Part shown: positions 14,500-25,325 of the stretch, piece after piece
Numbering within the stretch: the stretch's first letter is position 1
How the letters are laid out: every line of letters starts with the position of its first letter
NCBI RefSeq assembly: GCF_022539665.2
Contig: NC_081339.1
Location: 5,756,017-5,820,016, forward strand
Length of the DNA: 64,000 bases
Direction of reading: 5' to 3'
Source of the DNA: Daphnia carinata
Taxonomy: Eukaryota; Arthropoda; Branchiopoda; Diplostraca; Daphniidae
Notes under the pieces: generated by a model
Seen by the model: only the letters and a program-made list of their open reading frames with translations
The model's database searches: none
What the model was told of the DNA's origin: nothing
Position numbers and translations under genes: made by a program

Positions 14500-15196
14500 T
14501 TAATAATATAAAGGGGGCTCAGCTGAATGCATTAGCAGCTTATCGTGTTGGACCTGTCTCGCCATGTCTATTGTGGAAAGTGTTGGTAGGTTCATGGGCA
14601 AATCCAGTAGTTCACTTTCAAATTTGATTATATTTTCTGCTTCATCTGTAAATTTAAAAATGGTTTAATATAACAGGTCCTGTGAACATTAGAATATTGC
14701 TTACGTTTAATTCTTAGAAGTTTGTTTCCATAAGCCATATCTACTTGATAACCAAAGATGAAAGTAAGAGGTAGAAGTGGCACAAGCACACCAGGTTTTC
14801 GAGTGTGACGGAACCCTGTCAGCATGCCTACACCAGCAATTGCATAAAATGTGCCAAACCAATTCAACATTTCTCTAGCTCGGGCAATCTGTAAAGCCAC
14901 CCTGCATAATTCAACACAATTATTACATGAAACATATATATGGCTAACAATTATGGCCAATGCTTCTACAGCAACTTACATTCTTTCCCTCATTTGATTC
15001 TGCATCTGAATCTGTCTCTCAAGCTTGACAAGGAAGAAAATATTATTTTATTAAATGTGTATAAAGTTATAGGAACAGGAAGCGGTTTACAACAAAGAAA
15101 TCAAACGCAGCTTACCGTTATCCGGTTCATTTCTACCATGAACTCCTGGTTATTTTTCATGTTTTCATTCACAGCTTTAGAAACGAAACCCCCCAT
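14500..15196 (-). CDS. PLGRKT: Plasminogen receptor (KT)-like membrane protein
   Basis: Model on the minus strand: 15196-15116, 15023-14980, 14901-14705, 14645-14500; 155 residues. It aligns in order with vertebrate Plg-R(KT): N-terminal MGGFVSKAVNENMKNNQEFM, an amphipathic LERQIQMQNQMRER stretch, then two hydrophobic segments (about 53-72 and 78-97) around FRHTRKPG, and YQVDMAYGNKLLRIK. The C-terminal half is acidic and less conserved. The vertebrate protein exposes a C-terminal lysine that binds plasminogen. This copy ends in Leu-Tyr-Tyr, so that activity is unlikely and the ancestral (possibly mitochondrial or membrane) role is probably kept. The second exon is only 44 bp. Confidence 0.88.
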
Positions 15197-16720
15197 CTCG
15201 AAAACTTTGTTGAGTTAGTATTGAAACAAAATCATACCACAGGCGATAAATTAGCTTTGTTGTTGCGCAACTTGTTTACTTTTCACATCACAGTAAAGCG
15301 AGTCTTTTGAATAAAGGCCGCGAAACTATCGTAAAGTTTTCAGACAGGTAGAGACCCCTAGTGCATTACAACTGAATATCCATTGCATGTCCCTTTCTGG
15401 TTCATTTGAACGCGTGCATTTTGTATAATGATGGTTTAATGTGCTATTGCCTTAAAGTAAGAGAATAAGCAAGTTAAATAACAATCGTACGGGCTCGTTC
15501 CCAACCCATCGTTCCTTGAACTCTTGAGCAGCTGTTTACCGCTTTACCTGCTTTGCTTTCCGGAAAGCAAGGTTGCAACAGTGTTCAGCAATTATCGAAA
15601 TGGGAAAAAAAAGCGCCAAACCACCAATCAAGGTATCGATTATACTTCATGTTGTGGAAAATTTTCCCAATTAACCTCCATCGCATTTAACCTTTCCACA
15701 TCATCTGGGCGGAGATTATTTTCCTTTCCTTTGGGTTATTTTTTAAAATTTCTTATTATAAAGGTAACAGCAATTTGTTAGAAGCAGTTCAAGGCTTCGC
15801 TGAGACAGTACCGTAGTACTTTACCCTTACCTTTCCACGTGCATGCAGTAACCTTGTGGCGGTCGTCTGTTCTTAAACGCAGTATAGTCTACGGTGTTCC
15901 GTGTGATCAGTGCTGTATAATATTCTTGGAACTTACTTTAATAGCTCCTAGAAATATGGTGAAAACATTTTGACTAACTTTACCAACCTTAAACATTGAT
16001 TTATTTTCTGTAGACTCAAAGTTACATAACAACTGTTATATATTTACCTGTAGTTTGTTTAAACTTAGTTTCCTTTAAAAATGTTGATGTATTTTTTTTT
16101 GTTTTACGCCAATCTTTTCACTACATGTTTTTCTTGTTCTTTGTACGTAAAAAACCCTTAAACATAGTGGAGAAGGGCATGTCAGAATCAGACCAAGTAT
16201 TCCATTTTTATGTCAGACAGGGCCCTACAGCTTGCTTGGGGGTTAAGCTCAAACTTTCTTTTCTCCCCCACTTTCTAGTTCACGTTTTTGAAAAAGTTAC
16301 TGTCAGAATAGCTACGGAAAGCATAAGGTTAAAGTCTTATTATAAGTTTAGGGTTGCGCAATGAAAGATGGTTGGCCTTGATGTCTTTTCCTTGATCGTC
16401 TAATATTACAACCGAAAGAAAAGTAAACTTTTAAGATGTTGTCTAGGATGTTCTATATTCCCACTGTTTATTTTTTTAGGGAAACAAACATGACTTTTAG
16501 CCAATGGCCGTCTTTCGATGGTTAAGATATTGATCGATAAAATGTTTGCGTTTAGAGACGTCAAGCCACCATGTTTTGCGTCGTCTTAAGCCGAGGGCAT
16601 TTCAGCGACACTGTCTGAAAACTGGCCTACTTATGGTAAACACAAGTTCTTTTATTTGTAAAAACGAGATATTATGCTTATAACAGGGACAACAAAACTT
16701 GCTAACGATTTTAAATAAAT
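15197..16720. other. Intergenic region
   Basis: No coding exon, RNA gene or repeat could be supported. Poly-T and AT-rich runs are scattered. It contains the PLGRKT promoter and the 3' UTR of the minus-strand fucosyltransferase. Confidence 0.4.
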
Positions 16721-17921
16721 TTAAAAGTATTTGGTTGAATCGGATTCGCAATTTCCAGCATCCTGCATCCACCACTGTTTGATGTCGTGGTACACTTTTC
16801 GTGGCAGTGTGGTATCGTGCGCCATTCGACACAGCTCACACCACCCATAAAAGTCTGGAACAGAAACGTAATAATCTTTTTTCCAATCAAGATATTTTGC
16901 ATAAAGATTGTCTGATTTATCCAGTAGCATCAAATAATCAGCCAGTGCTTTGGGGGATTCAAAATCTCGAGCATTGATGTAAGAATGTGGTGGAGCAAAG
17001 TGGCTGTAATCTGCACCGCCGAGGAAAATGGGAACTGCGTCGTAAACAAAAGGCCGAATGAACTTTTCCGTCACGTAGTCTGGACACCAGGAATTCTCGA
17101 ATGCCAAATAGAATTTGTATTCCGCACGCAACATATCGTCGCAGTGGTAAGGGCAATCTCTCGTGCAATTGCCAAAGATGTCGACAGCCACGTGCTGGCT
17201 CAATTGGCGAACGTATTCTTCTCGTCGAACAGGTGTCGTACAATGACCTACAAACCAAGTCACCATTTTGTTTTTTCCTCGAATCAGGGCAGCCAAATCC
17301 GATTGACTTTTCACGAGTTCTGATCCTGGAATATTTTCGATGACGTTGACGTAGCCAGTGGTGTTGGTAAGGTCATTATTTGTTACGTTTCTATAATTAT
17401 AACGAGCTTGACGAGTGTTGTTTTTTAGGGAATTCTTGGCAATTAGAGATCCGTAATAATCACGGAGGAAGACATCTGAATCTCGTCGGTAAGTCATTGT
17501 CCAATTGAAATAATCGTAACGAAAATATGGATCGTTCATCAAATCAGAGGCAGTGTTATCAGGTGACTCGAAATGATAAAAGACAAAACGTTGATGGGGT
17601 TGACGGTTCACTGGGTAATCTTCGAGGGTATCGAAGTGGAGGACGATGACGTCACTGTCCTGAAGCAGAGACATGTCGGTTGTGAAGAGACAAGATTTGA
17701 CTGGGCATTGTCCCTTGACTAATGGCTCGTCTGCCATATGTTTTGTCCACGCATTCCACATTAGAATGACTTTTAATAGGGGCTTCTCTTGGGTTGTGTT
17801 TAGTGTCGTTATTGAGACCGGACCAATATCCCAGTTAACAGATTTTCCAAATATGATCTTGCTTAAATTATTCTCAGTGGAAGGTATAGCCCGTTGTTGC
17901 TGGAATGAAATCACGATTAAA
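16721..17921 (-). CDS. Alpha-1,3-fucosyltransferase (GT10), catalytic exon, copy 1
   Basis: One large exon, read 17921 to 16721, encodes about 399 residues. The acceptor AG lies at 17923-17922 and the exon begins with one base finishing a codon, so an upstream exon is required. GT10 features are FYHFES, NWTMTYRRDSDV (about 145-156 of the visible part), the VTWFVGHC segment, and the conserved nucleotide-binding block FENSWCPDYVTEKF followed by VPIFLGGADYSHFAPP. The C-terminal WKKDY and a CxxC (CELC) are also usual for arthropod FucT-C-like enzymes. It would transfer fucose from GDP-fucose to GlcNAc in the Golgi lumen. The N-terminal anchor is not resolved: the best transmembrane candidate (18380-18226) does not splice in frame. 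The paralogue is at 25.3-26.8 kb. Confidence 0.88.
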
Positions 17922-18225
17922 CTGAAATGAATAGGTGAGTTTTGCTTTGGTTTTACAAGTACATTGTGTGTGAGTCTACTTTGTATTCTTGTTTGCTTCT
18001 GATCTAGGTAGTTGCTGGATGGGCTTGTCTACTTGGCGTTGCTATAGGAACGCTGAGGCCACTTGGATTTCTACCACAGCTAGACCCACGTTTTTACACC
18101 GAGATCAGAAGTGCACGAGAATACAAAACGTGGCTGTTAGTGGTCTAGTGAATGACGATACCACGTATGCAATTTAAAATTTACGAAAGGTATGAAGTGT
18201 ACAAGTGCTAATATAAAAAAAAACC

Positions 18226-18380
18226 TTTTGTGACACATTTTCCCAGATGCTGAAAAAAGACAAAGAAGTCGGGGTGTGTGTGTTAGCTTCGTAGCCATTA
18301 ATGTTGGAAGAATTAATCCACATAACGGAGAAAGCAAATAAACCCAGAGAGCACAGGTAAATTGTCGTTTTCTTTGTCAT
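18226..18380 (-). other. Candidate first coding exon with transmembrane segment
   Basis: Reading from an ATG at 18380, this gives MTKKTTIYLCSLGLFAFSVM and then a Ser/Asn-rich stem, ending at a possible donor (AAG before a long gtttttt run). That looks like the cytoplasmic tail plus type II anchor missing from the downstream fucosyltransferase. However, joining that donor to 17921 does not keep frame (donor phase 0, acceptor phase 2). Either a small exon lies between, another donor is used, or this is not an exon. Confidence 0.3.
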
Positions 18381-18701
18381 GACCACACAATGTTTTATCA
18401 CAATGCAATCTGAATTGTCTCCACTAATCGAAAAGCTAACACGAATGCGTAGCTGTTAAACGGGAAGAATCTACTGGTCCTCCAGTACAAAACGAGGCAA
18501 GTTTCACTAGCCAATGGGTTAACAATTTCCATAACGACAATGTCCAATGGCACACGAAACGCCCCGTGAAATGGCCCGCCTTTGCTGATGAGATTGTGAA
18601 CTGTGGCAGTCGTTCTTTGTGTTTGGATGCAACTTGAAGCTGAACGGCAAAAAGATTTGGATCTTCGGCTAACAATAGACGAAGGGAAATTAAAGTTTTA
18701 C

Positions 18702-19871
18702 ATGGAATTCGTTTTGGATCGATGCCTAAATCAACGTGTCTTGTTTAAAAGGCGAAGAAAACTTTTTCTACTTTTCCAATCAGGATTAACTCTACTTCTT
18801 TTTGTGTATTTCAGCCAACAACTACCCCAACCCAATACGTTGCAGCAATACGAAGAAGAGCATCAAGTTCTGTGCATCAACAGCGATTTAGCTGTAGACT
18901 TACCGGAAGCTGATGGTCTTGTCATGGAATACGATGTCCATCCGAGCCAATGGGTAACGTACGACAGTGGACAAGGAAACGACACCGATGACCGCATCTT
19001 TTTCCATGAAACGAGCGGTCACAGTGACCTGAGTCTGAGGCAATGCTGTGCAGTCGAATCGGCAGCTAGACACAATCCTGACCGGCCTATCCAGCTGTTT
19101 ATGCGATCGCCTGCAACCTGCAATTCCGACAATAGTCCATCTTCTTTAGACATTCCGTCGTGGCTAAAGGTGCTGTCTCGATATCCGAACGTGGCAGTTG
19201 TCTTGCTGAACGAAGAGCGTTACTTTTCTGGAACACCGTTGGAGGACTGGTACTCGAAGGGAGTGTGGCGTACGAGCCGGTTCCAGATGGGACATTTGTC
19301 CGACTACATCCGCATCGTGTCTCTGTACAAAGGAGGTGGCATGTATTTAGACATGGATATTCTAACCCTTAGAGCTTTCAAAGGTGCCATCTTTCGGAAC
19401 TGTTTAGTCTACGAAAATGATGCCATGGATACGATCGGAAACAGCGTCCTGCACTTGGAACGTGGGCACAGTCTCACTAGTGAACTGATTCAATTGCTCT
19501 CAGAAGAATATGACCCAGAAGCTTATGTTTATCACGGGCCGGATGCCATTGCTGAAATTATGAATCGTGTCTGCAATTTAGTGGCTGGAAATCCGAAATC
19601 CAACGAATGCAATAACGTCCGTCTCTTGTCTCATCGCCATTTTCATCCAGTGCCGGCCATGTTTTCCCACATGCTGTTTCAGAGTAATGGCAACCTTAGT
19701 GATGTTGAAGCGCTGTTTCAAATTAAGGACAGCTTTGGTCTTCACCTATGGAACTCGATATCTTTACGAGAACCAATTAACGTGGACAATCCGAATCAAA
19801 TAGTGGCCATACTTGCCCGTCGACACTGCCCACTAACTGTCAGTAGGGCAGCTGATTTCAAATCTCTTTAA
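18702..19871 (+). CDS. Alpha-1,4-glycosyltransferase of the A4GALT/A4GNT family, copy 1
   Basis: A single exon gives 389 residues from the ATG at 18702. An upstream in-frame ATG at 18627 would add 25. The later start is preferred because it gives a short basic tail (KRRRK) directly before one membrane anchor (LFLLFQSGLTLLLFVYF), the normal type II Golgi topology. Family features are FFHETSGHSDLSLRQCCAVE, the sugar-nucleotide DXD motif in GGGMYLDMDILTL, and the C-terminal region seen in the Gb3-synthase C-terminal domain. It should transfer Gal or GlcNAc in alpha-1,4 linkage; donor specificity cannot be read. It is head-to-head with fucosyltransferase copy 1. Most family members have NGVMAF after the DXD region; here it is replaced by GNSVLHLE, a possible specificity change. 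Confidence 0.85.
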   Translation: MEFVLDRCLNQRVLFKRRRKLFLLFQSGLTLLLFVYFSQQLPQPNTLQQYEEEHQVLCINSDLAVDLPEADGLVMEYDVHPSQWVTYDSGQGNDTDDRIFFHETSGHSDLSLRQCCAVESAARHNPDRPIQLFMRSPATCNSDNSPSSLDIPSWLKVLSRYPNVAVVLLNEERYFSGTPLEDWYSKGVWRTSRFQMGHLSDYIRIVSLYKGGGMYLDMDILTLRAFKGAIFRNCLVYENDAMDTIGNSVLHLERGHSLTSELIQLLSEEYDPEAYVYHGPDAIAEIMNRVCNLVAGNPKSNECNNVRLLSHRHFHPVPAMFSHMLFQSNGNLSDVEALFQIKDSFGLHLWNSISLREPINVDNPNQIVAILARRHCPLTVSRAADFKSL

Positions 19872-21232
19872 GTTTACATAATGTTTAATGCCGTTTATAA
19901 TTGTTGCTGGATACATTTACGAGTTTATTCAAATAATATGACTAAAATGTCTATTTTTTTACGTTTATGCGTAAGAAAATGCATTCCTGAGACTTCATTT
20001 CAATTAATACACTTGCGTTTGGCCCAGCAGTGCTGGTCAAGGTGGTGAGTTGGCAACAGGCAGTATTTCTGAAACAAGAGATTTTTAAAGTAAATGAATA
20101 CTTCATTACGCGTTTTGATAATTTGAATGGGAACGCGTTACATGTTCAAATATTGTAATTTGATTTCATTTAATCATTTGGTTGTATCTTGTATGGTCAT
20201 GTAAGGTTAAAAAGCTATGCAGTCAGCTGTAGAAAAAAGAAGGAATAAAGCAATACGAAATATTAAATTTTATACAACTATAATCAATTCGGTTTGAATA
20301 GTTGTATCAAAGACGGTAAATAGTTTGAATACTTAAAATGGCTTAGTTGTAACCAAAGACTGTTCTTATTTAGTAAAGATGGAAATGGATGGGAGTCACC
20401 AAGAACGATGTGTATCATAAACTTAAGATCCAGAAATTGGAGTTTCTAAAAATATGGGGAGCAGATTATGTCAATGATGGTGCACGTACGTTAGGTATTT
20501 TGGGTTAACTTAACCGACACCATATATTCAACCTATTGCTAGAATGCCATAAGATAGAGTAAGGGACTTCCATCTTGGCGGTCTTGCTCACTAATGATGG
20601 ACATCGTAGAAAATGTTTGCCAAATAGAACTATATATTTACTTAAAATTCATTATTCGATTATAATTTAATTACGCAGGATTTTTATACTTTTAACTACG
20701 TTTCATGAGCAGTTTTTCTGTCAGCATATGAGAAAATATTTTTGTGCGTAAAAAATGAGTTGGCATTTTCCCAAAATAAGTTCATAAAGCTGTCCATTTA
20801 TGCCCCCGGCTACTTGATCAAAGCTTAGATCACGTGGTCAGCGCTAGGTGTTCGGCCATTTGCAAAGAGCCACATGTCAACTACTTATAGAATTTTAGCA
20901 ATTTGCACAACTTTGATTGAATCGAATCTTAAAAATTCGTTAGTTACGAGTGTAAAATTCTGCAATTTCCACGTCGTTTCATGGTAAGTCGCTAAAGCTT
21001 AGGTTAGGTAAGGTAAATTTCCATCAGTCGACCCTGAACGCATGAGTCGTACGTTGACCCATAGGGCAGTACAAGGATCAAAGGCAACTTCTTAAAACAC
21101 GGTAAGACCTTGGCCTCGTTTTCTATTTCAGTTCATGAAAAAGTTTTGATGAAAAAGCTTCGGAACGTGTTGGTTTAAAATTTCAAAACGTCTTGTTTCA
21201 GCAACGTTCACCAAAGTCGCCGAAAAACGTGA
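19872..21232. other. Intergenic region
   Basis: AT-rich. No coding sequence, RNA or repeat unit could be supported. Confidence 0.4.
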
Positions 21233-21498
21233 ATGAAGATGGTTTATTTTGTCCAGTATAAATTAGACGCAAAGGATGGCCGAGATTTTAGCCCATATCG
21301 TAGCCCGAATGGTAAGTTCTCGTTTCAGTCATATTGGTTCAGTAAAAATTTCTTAATTTTACTTCATTAAGTCATCAATCCATCTGTACAGGAAAAGGGT
21401 TTCATTTGAAGGCAGAGGAGCAAAGAATCCTGGTCAACTCTTTAGTCTTGATTGAAAATGTCTTTTTCTCTTGGCCAGTTTCGAGGATTTTAAACTAA
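21233..21498 (+). CDS. Possible small two-exon gene, function unknown
   Basis: Two open pieces, 21233-21311 and 21392-21498, join in frame across a GT-AG interval (80 bp) whose donor (gtaagt) and acceptor (ctgtacag) are good. The product would be 61 residues, starting MKMVYFVQYKLDAKDGRDF and containing GFHLKAEEQRILV. The stop at 21496-21498 lies 12 bp from the convergent minus-strand stop at 21511. There is no recognised domain or signal peptide. It may instead be a non-coding transcript or chance; the frame-preserving splice is the only support. Confidence 0.3.
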
Positions 21499-21510
21499 TC
21501 AGCTCAAAGT

Positions 21511-22938
21511 TTATTTTATGTTTCCCTGTTGGTACAACAGATTATTACAAACATCGTTGTATAAAAGCTGTGTAGCACTAGAAAGAGCTACATAACCTGT
21601 ATGCACAAAATCCAGGCAATTTACATACGGCTTGCAGTTGATGAATTGATCCTTGCCATTTTTGACGAAAAATGGATCGGGGTTTTCACGTTCACGGTTT
21701 ATTAGACAGCTACGAACATATTCTTCTGTCAAGGCATTACTCGAATCCCATATCCGTATGTTTTTAAAATTCCTGTTTAATCGTATAGTTTTATTTTTAT
21801 CTAAGGTTCTCTAGCATCCGATGCATGCAGCCAAACTTACTTGAGTATACGGCGCGTCGCTTTGTTGTACTGATCAACCTTTCGCCCGTGGATATCTGTG
21901 TTCTTCGCACCTGTTTTTGCATAGAGCTCGATCACCGGGTACTGATTAAGCCATATCACTTGGCTGACACTGGCCAACTTGTTGAGGATGGGTCCAAATT
22001 GTGCGAGCTTCTCTTGGTAAAGCTGATGGTCAGCTCCATATTGTTGCAGCATGTGGTAAATTTCCATACCTTAACATTCACTTTTTTTTAAAAAACAAAA
22101 TCATTTCACTTTTTGCAGCACCGGTATACCTAATAAAACCCAATTGGGTCGTTCAGTGGGGTTTGCGATCGCCCAATGGTCTATCATTTCAATCAGTGTA
22201 TCGTTTATGATGGGTCGCCATTTAAACGAGATTCGCACTCCGAGGACTCTACTGTCGACATCAACATCTCCGTGATGGAACGGGAGGGCGTTCTGAGGAA
22301 TTTCCACAGGATTGGTTATTCTGTCGTAATCCGGGATAAGCTGAAACAAATAAAACTCTGTCAAGAAAAAGAGGTATACACAAATTTTAAATAAAATCAG
22401 TTTGTTTTTAATGTTACCTTTAAAAAATAGAAAAATTGTTGTCGTATCCTGGAATCTCCAATGAAAACGAAATGTATCTTTGGAAATCTTTCAACGAAAG
22501 GATTTTCATTTCGTCCGGCAGTGCCTTCAACCTGGACGTCGAAACACGTCACCGACTGTTTGATCGTGTAAGACATTAATCGACAAGAATATTCGTCTTT
22601 TGTTTTAGACAAGAGATGGTTGCTGTTGAACGACGTCCTTGCCCATGTGACGTAATGATAGTCACTTTGATTTAGCAAATTATGGACGCAAATTGGTAAA
22701 TTTCTACCTAATTTCCTGCAATTAGCGAATTAATAGTATTAGCGAATCCATACAATTCGGCAGGTACTTAAAAGCAATGGTTGTCTTACGGGATCGTAAA
22801 GTCAGCAACTATTTCGCTTCCTAGACTGTAGGAGAAACTCAACGATGATAGTAAACAACGTAGGAAGCCATAAAAGAAAAGGGTGTACACCACCAAAAGC
22901 AACGGGCGACGACATAATTTTCGTAAGTAACATCTCAT
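21511..22938 (-). CDS. CASD1-like SGNH-domain protein (sugar O-acetyltransferase type), membrane anchored
   Basis: Model on the minus strand: 22938-22790, 22715-22418, 22340-22130, 22069-21841, 21772-21511; 382 residues. A basic N-terminus (MRCYLRKLCRR) is followed by one anchor (about 12-32). The rest aligns with the lumenal SGNH domain of CASD1 (sialate 9-O-acetyltransferase). It has the nucleophile block FVFIGDSRIRQQFFYF, the block-III-like IWLNQYP segment and the terminal catalytic D-x-x-H in CLDFVHTGY. Unlike full CASD1 it stops after the SGNH domain and lacks the C-terminal multi-pass acyltransferase region. Arthropods have little sialic acid, so the acceptor may be another sugar. It lies between the two alpha-1,4-glycosyltransferase genes and is head-to-head with the second (405 bp apart). 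It could also be a hydrolase; the family assignment is firmer than the activity. Confidence 0.8.
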
Positions 22939-23343
22939 TTTGTCATAGTGTCCAATAACTTCGATCTTTTCCTTTACCTTATACGTCACACGTGCACCAT
23001 AAGCTGAGCAACGTTCACAGTTAACTTGTTCACGTATTCACTACGGAAAACATAATGGTAATGCCTCCTTGTGGTTCCAACCCTCCAAACGCGCATCGTA
23101 ACATGAGTGTACCCTTTTTATCGGGATGCCCTTCGAGGGAGTTACAGCAAGTAGACGTTAACAGACTTTTAAACGAAAAGAACAGCTGCTAGATCGTAAT
23201 CAACTGGAATTCAACCACTATGGTCGTTGCGTATCAATAGGTGGCGCGAGAATATTAGTTTGAATGTTTTAAAGTAAGGGTGACGTCAGATGTAAACCAA
23301 CATGTGAGCCCACCAGGTGCTACTTTCAAAGCTGCTGAAGAAG

Positions 23344-24474
23344 ATGTTTCGTCTAGTCGACTACCGACGTTGTATTTTTGCCCTCGCATTCCTGACAACA
23401 TGCGCTGTGATTTTGGTATTCCTTTCCAAAGGTAAATAGTACGTTTTAAAAAAGACATTTAACGCATTCTCATTTTCATACAATTTGTTTTTCACAGGCA
23501 AAAAGAATCTAGCAGAATTACTGCCATCATCTGAGACGGTCGATCCGGTCGAACGGCCACTTAGCAAACGAAAAGAACCCATGGAGATTTTCTTTATCGA
23601 AAGCTCGGGCCATTCTTGTCTAACAGCCCGTCAAGCATGTGGCATCGAATCGGCTGCCAGAGCGAATCCACACGCAAAAATCACCTTGTACGTGCAAAAC
23701 ACTCCTGTAATTCCGATTTGGCCGGACACTTACGAAGATGGACAAGAGGTATCCGATTGTCCCATCACGCGCGTTCTACTCGAGAAAATGGTCAATGTTC
23801 GTGTGAGGCAAGAAAATTTACTACCATATTTGCAAGACACGCCACTGTGGCAACTGTACACGACGGGAGCGTTCAATAAATCGACCTGGAGGCCGTTTCA
23901 TCTGAGTGATGCAGTTCGAGTCGCATTGCTATGGAAAAAAGGCGGCCTCTATCTCGACTTGGATTGCATCGTCTTACGCTCACTGGACAGTTTAAACAAC
24001 ACTGTTGGCACGGTGGATTATTCCATACCCAACTGGGTTGAAAATGGTGTCATGGCTTTTCCTTCCGGTCATCCATTTCTTCATTTCCTAATGAAGTATA
24101 TGGTATTAGCCTTTGAACCGGACAGATACATGAGCCTCGGTCCTGAAACTCTCACAGAGGCCCTTCGCTATTTCTGCGATCGTGATGACAATTTGTTAAT
24201 CGATCATTGGATGGTCTGTTGGCATCGTTCTTCAATATTCATCCAACAGTCACGTTCTTTTTACGCCATACCCGGTGAACGACTGAACGCCTTTTATCAA
24301 CCGGAATTGGATCCAGCCGATTGGGACATGTTACATCGGAGTAGCTTCCTGTCACACATTTACGGATCTGGCCATGGCCGTCACGTTCCTCCCGGCTCAT
24401 TGTATGCCCAACTAGCTGTCAAATATTGCCCCACAAGCTTTAAATTGGCAACAGAAACGAGCAGCCAATTTTGA
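23344..24474 (+). CDS. Alpha-1,4-glycosyltransferase of the A4GALT/A4GNT family, copy 2
   Basis: Model: 23344-23431 and 23498-24474 (TGA); 354 residues. Exon 1 encodes the whole cytoplasmic tail and anchor (MFRLVDYRRCIFALAFLTTC onward). Exon 2 holds the lumenal enzyme. Conserved family blocks are FFIESSGHSCLTARQACGIE, the DXD motif in GGLYLDLDCIVLRSL, NGVMAFPSGHPF, the LGPETLTEALRYFC block and the His/Gly-rich SHIYGSGHGR near the end. It matches copy 1 over the same blocks but keeps the canonical NGVMAF segment and has an intron after the anchor, so the two are old duplicates or independent relatives. It is Golgi, UDP-sugar dependent; donor identity is not readable. Confidence 0.9.
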
Positions 24475-25325
24475 GTTTTGGTTTATGATTTGATCTAGAA
24501 CAACTGGCAATGTCCTCATCAATGTAGTGTCCTTTTCTGGTTAACAAGCACAACAGAGGCCGTCATGGCTAAGCTAACGGAATTTTGTTTCCATCATCCA
24601 TAATCATTTACTGAGTTTGAACTTCATTTTTTTATCGAAATGTGTGCCATGTATATGTTCGAATTCGTTTTGCCTTTGAGCCATGTCAATTATAAGCAGC
24701 TGTATGGAGACGATCTTTACCATCAAAGTACGATGGAAAAGAAATTCATGCAAATGAAAGAAAAAGTTTAAAGTCGTTGACAAAATGGGGTTTCTCAAAG
24801 TTTCCCTTGTTCCCAGTTTCTTCCCTACAAACTACTCCTTATTTTAAGTGACCCTACTTCCCTAATGCTTTAGGCTTCAGAAAGAAAAACTGACAGGTTC
24901 GTAATAACTTTTTTGATTGCATTTGGTGCGTTCACACCGGCATGACTGCGGGCGCGGTGGACTGATGTAATGGGAATTTTTGACGACCTGTCACTCACGA
25001 AGTATGGACGTTTACCTACTTTCAAGTGCTCGGTTGACGGAAATGTTATTCATTTTGGTTTCCTCGGCATTTGTTGTTGAGAAAGGCAACAACTAAACGT
25101 CATGTGAATTGGTGAATGTGCGTTGATTCAAGCGGTTCTGACAAAAACTTGAATTTTCGCGGGAAGACCGCAGGTATGCCAAGAATATTCGTCTGCTTCA
25201 TTTAGGTATTACGAATATGAGCTTCGAACTAATTTTGCTCTTTGACACAGGTTTTTGTATTAGCAGAACAATTGAAAACACTTCAGAGGACAGGTCATTC
25301 GTCTGCTACAAGAAACGTCCCCGTT
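24475..25325. other. Intergenic region
   Basis: No coding sequence or repeat could be supported. It contains the 3' UTR of glycosyltransferase copy 2 and the promoter of fucosyltransferase copy 2. Confidence 0.4.
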
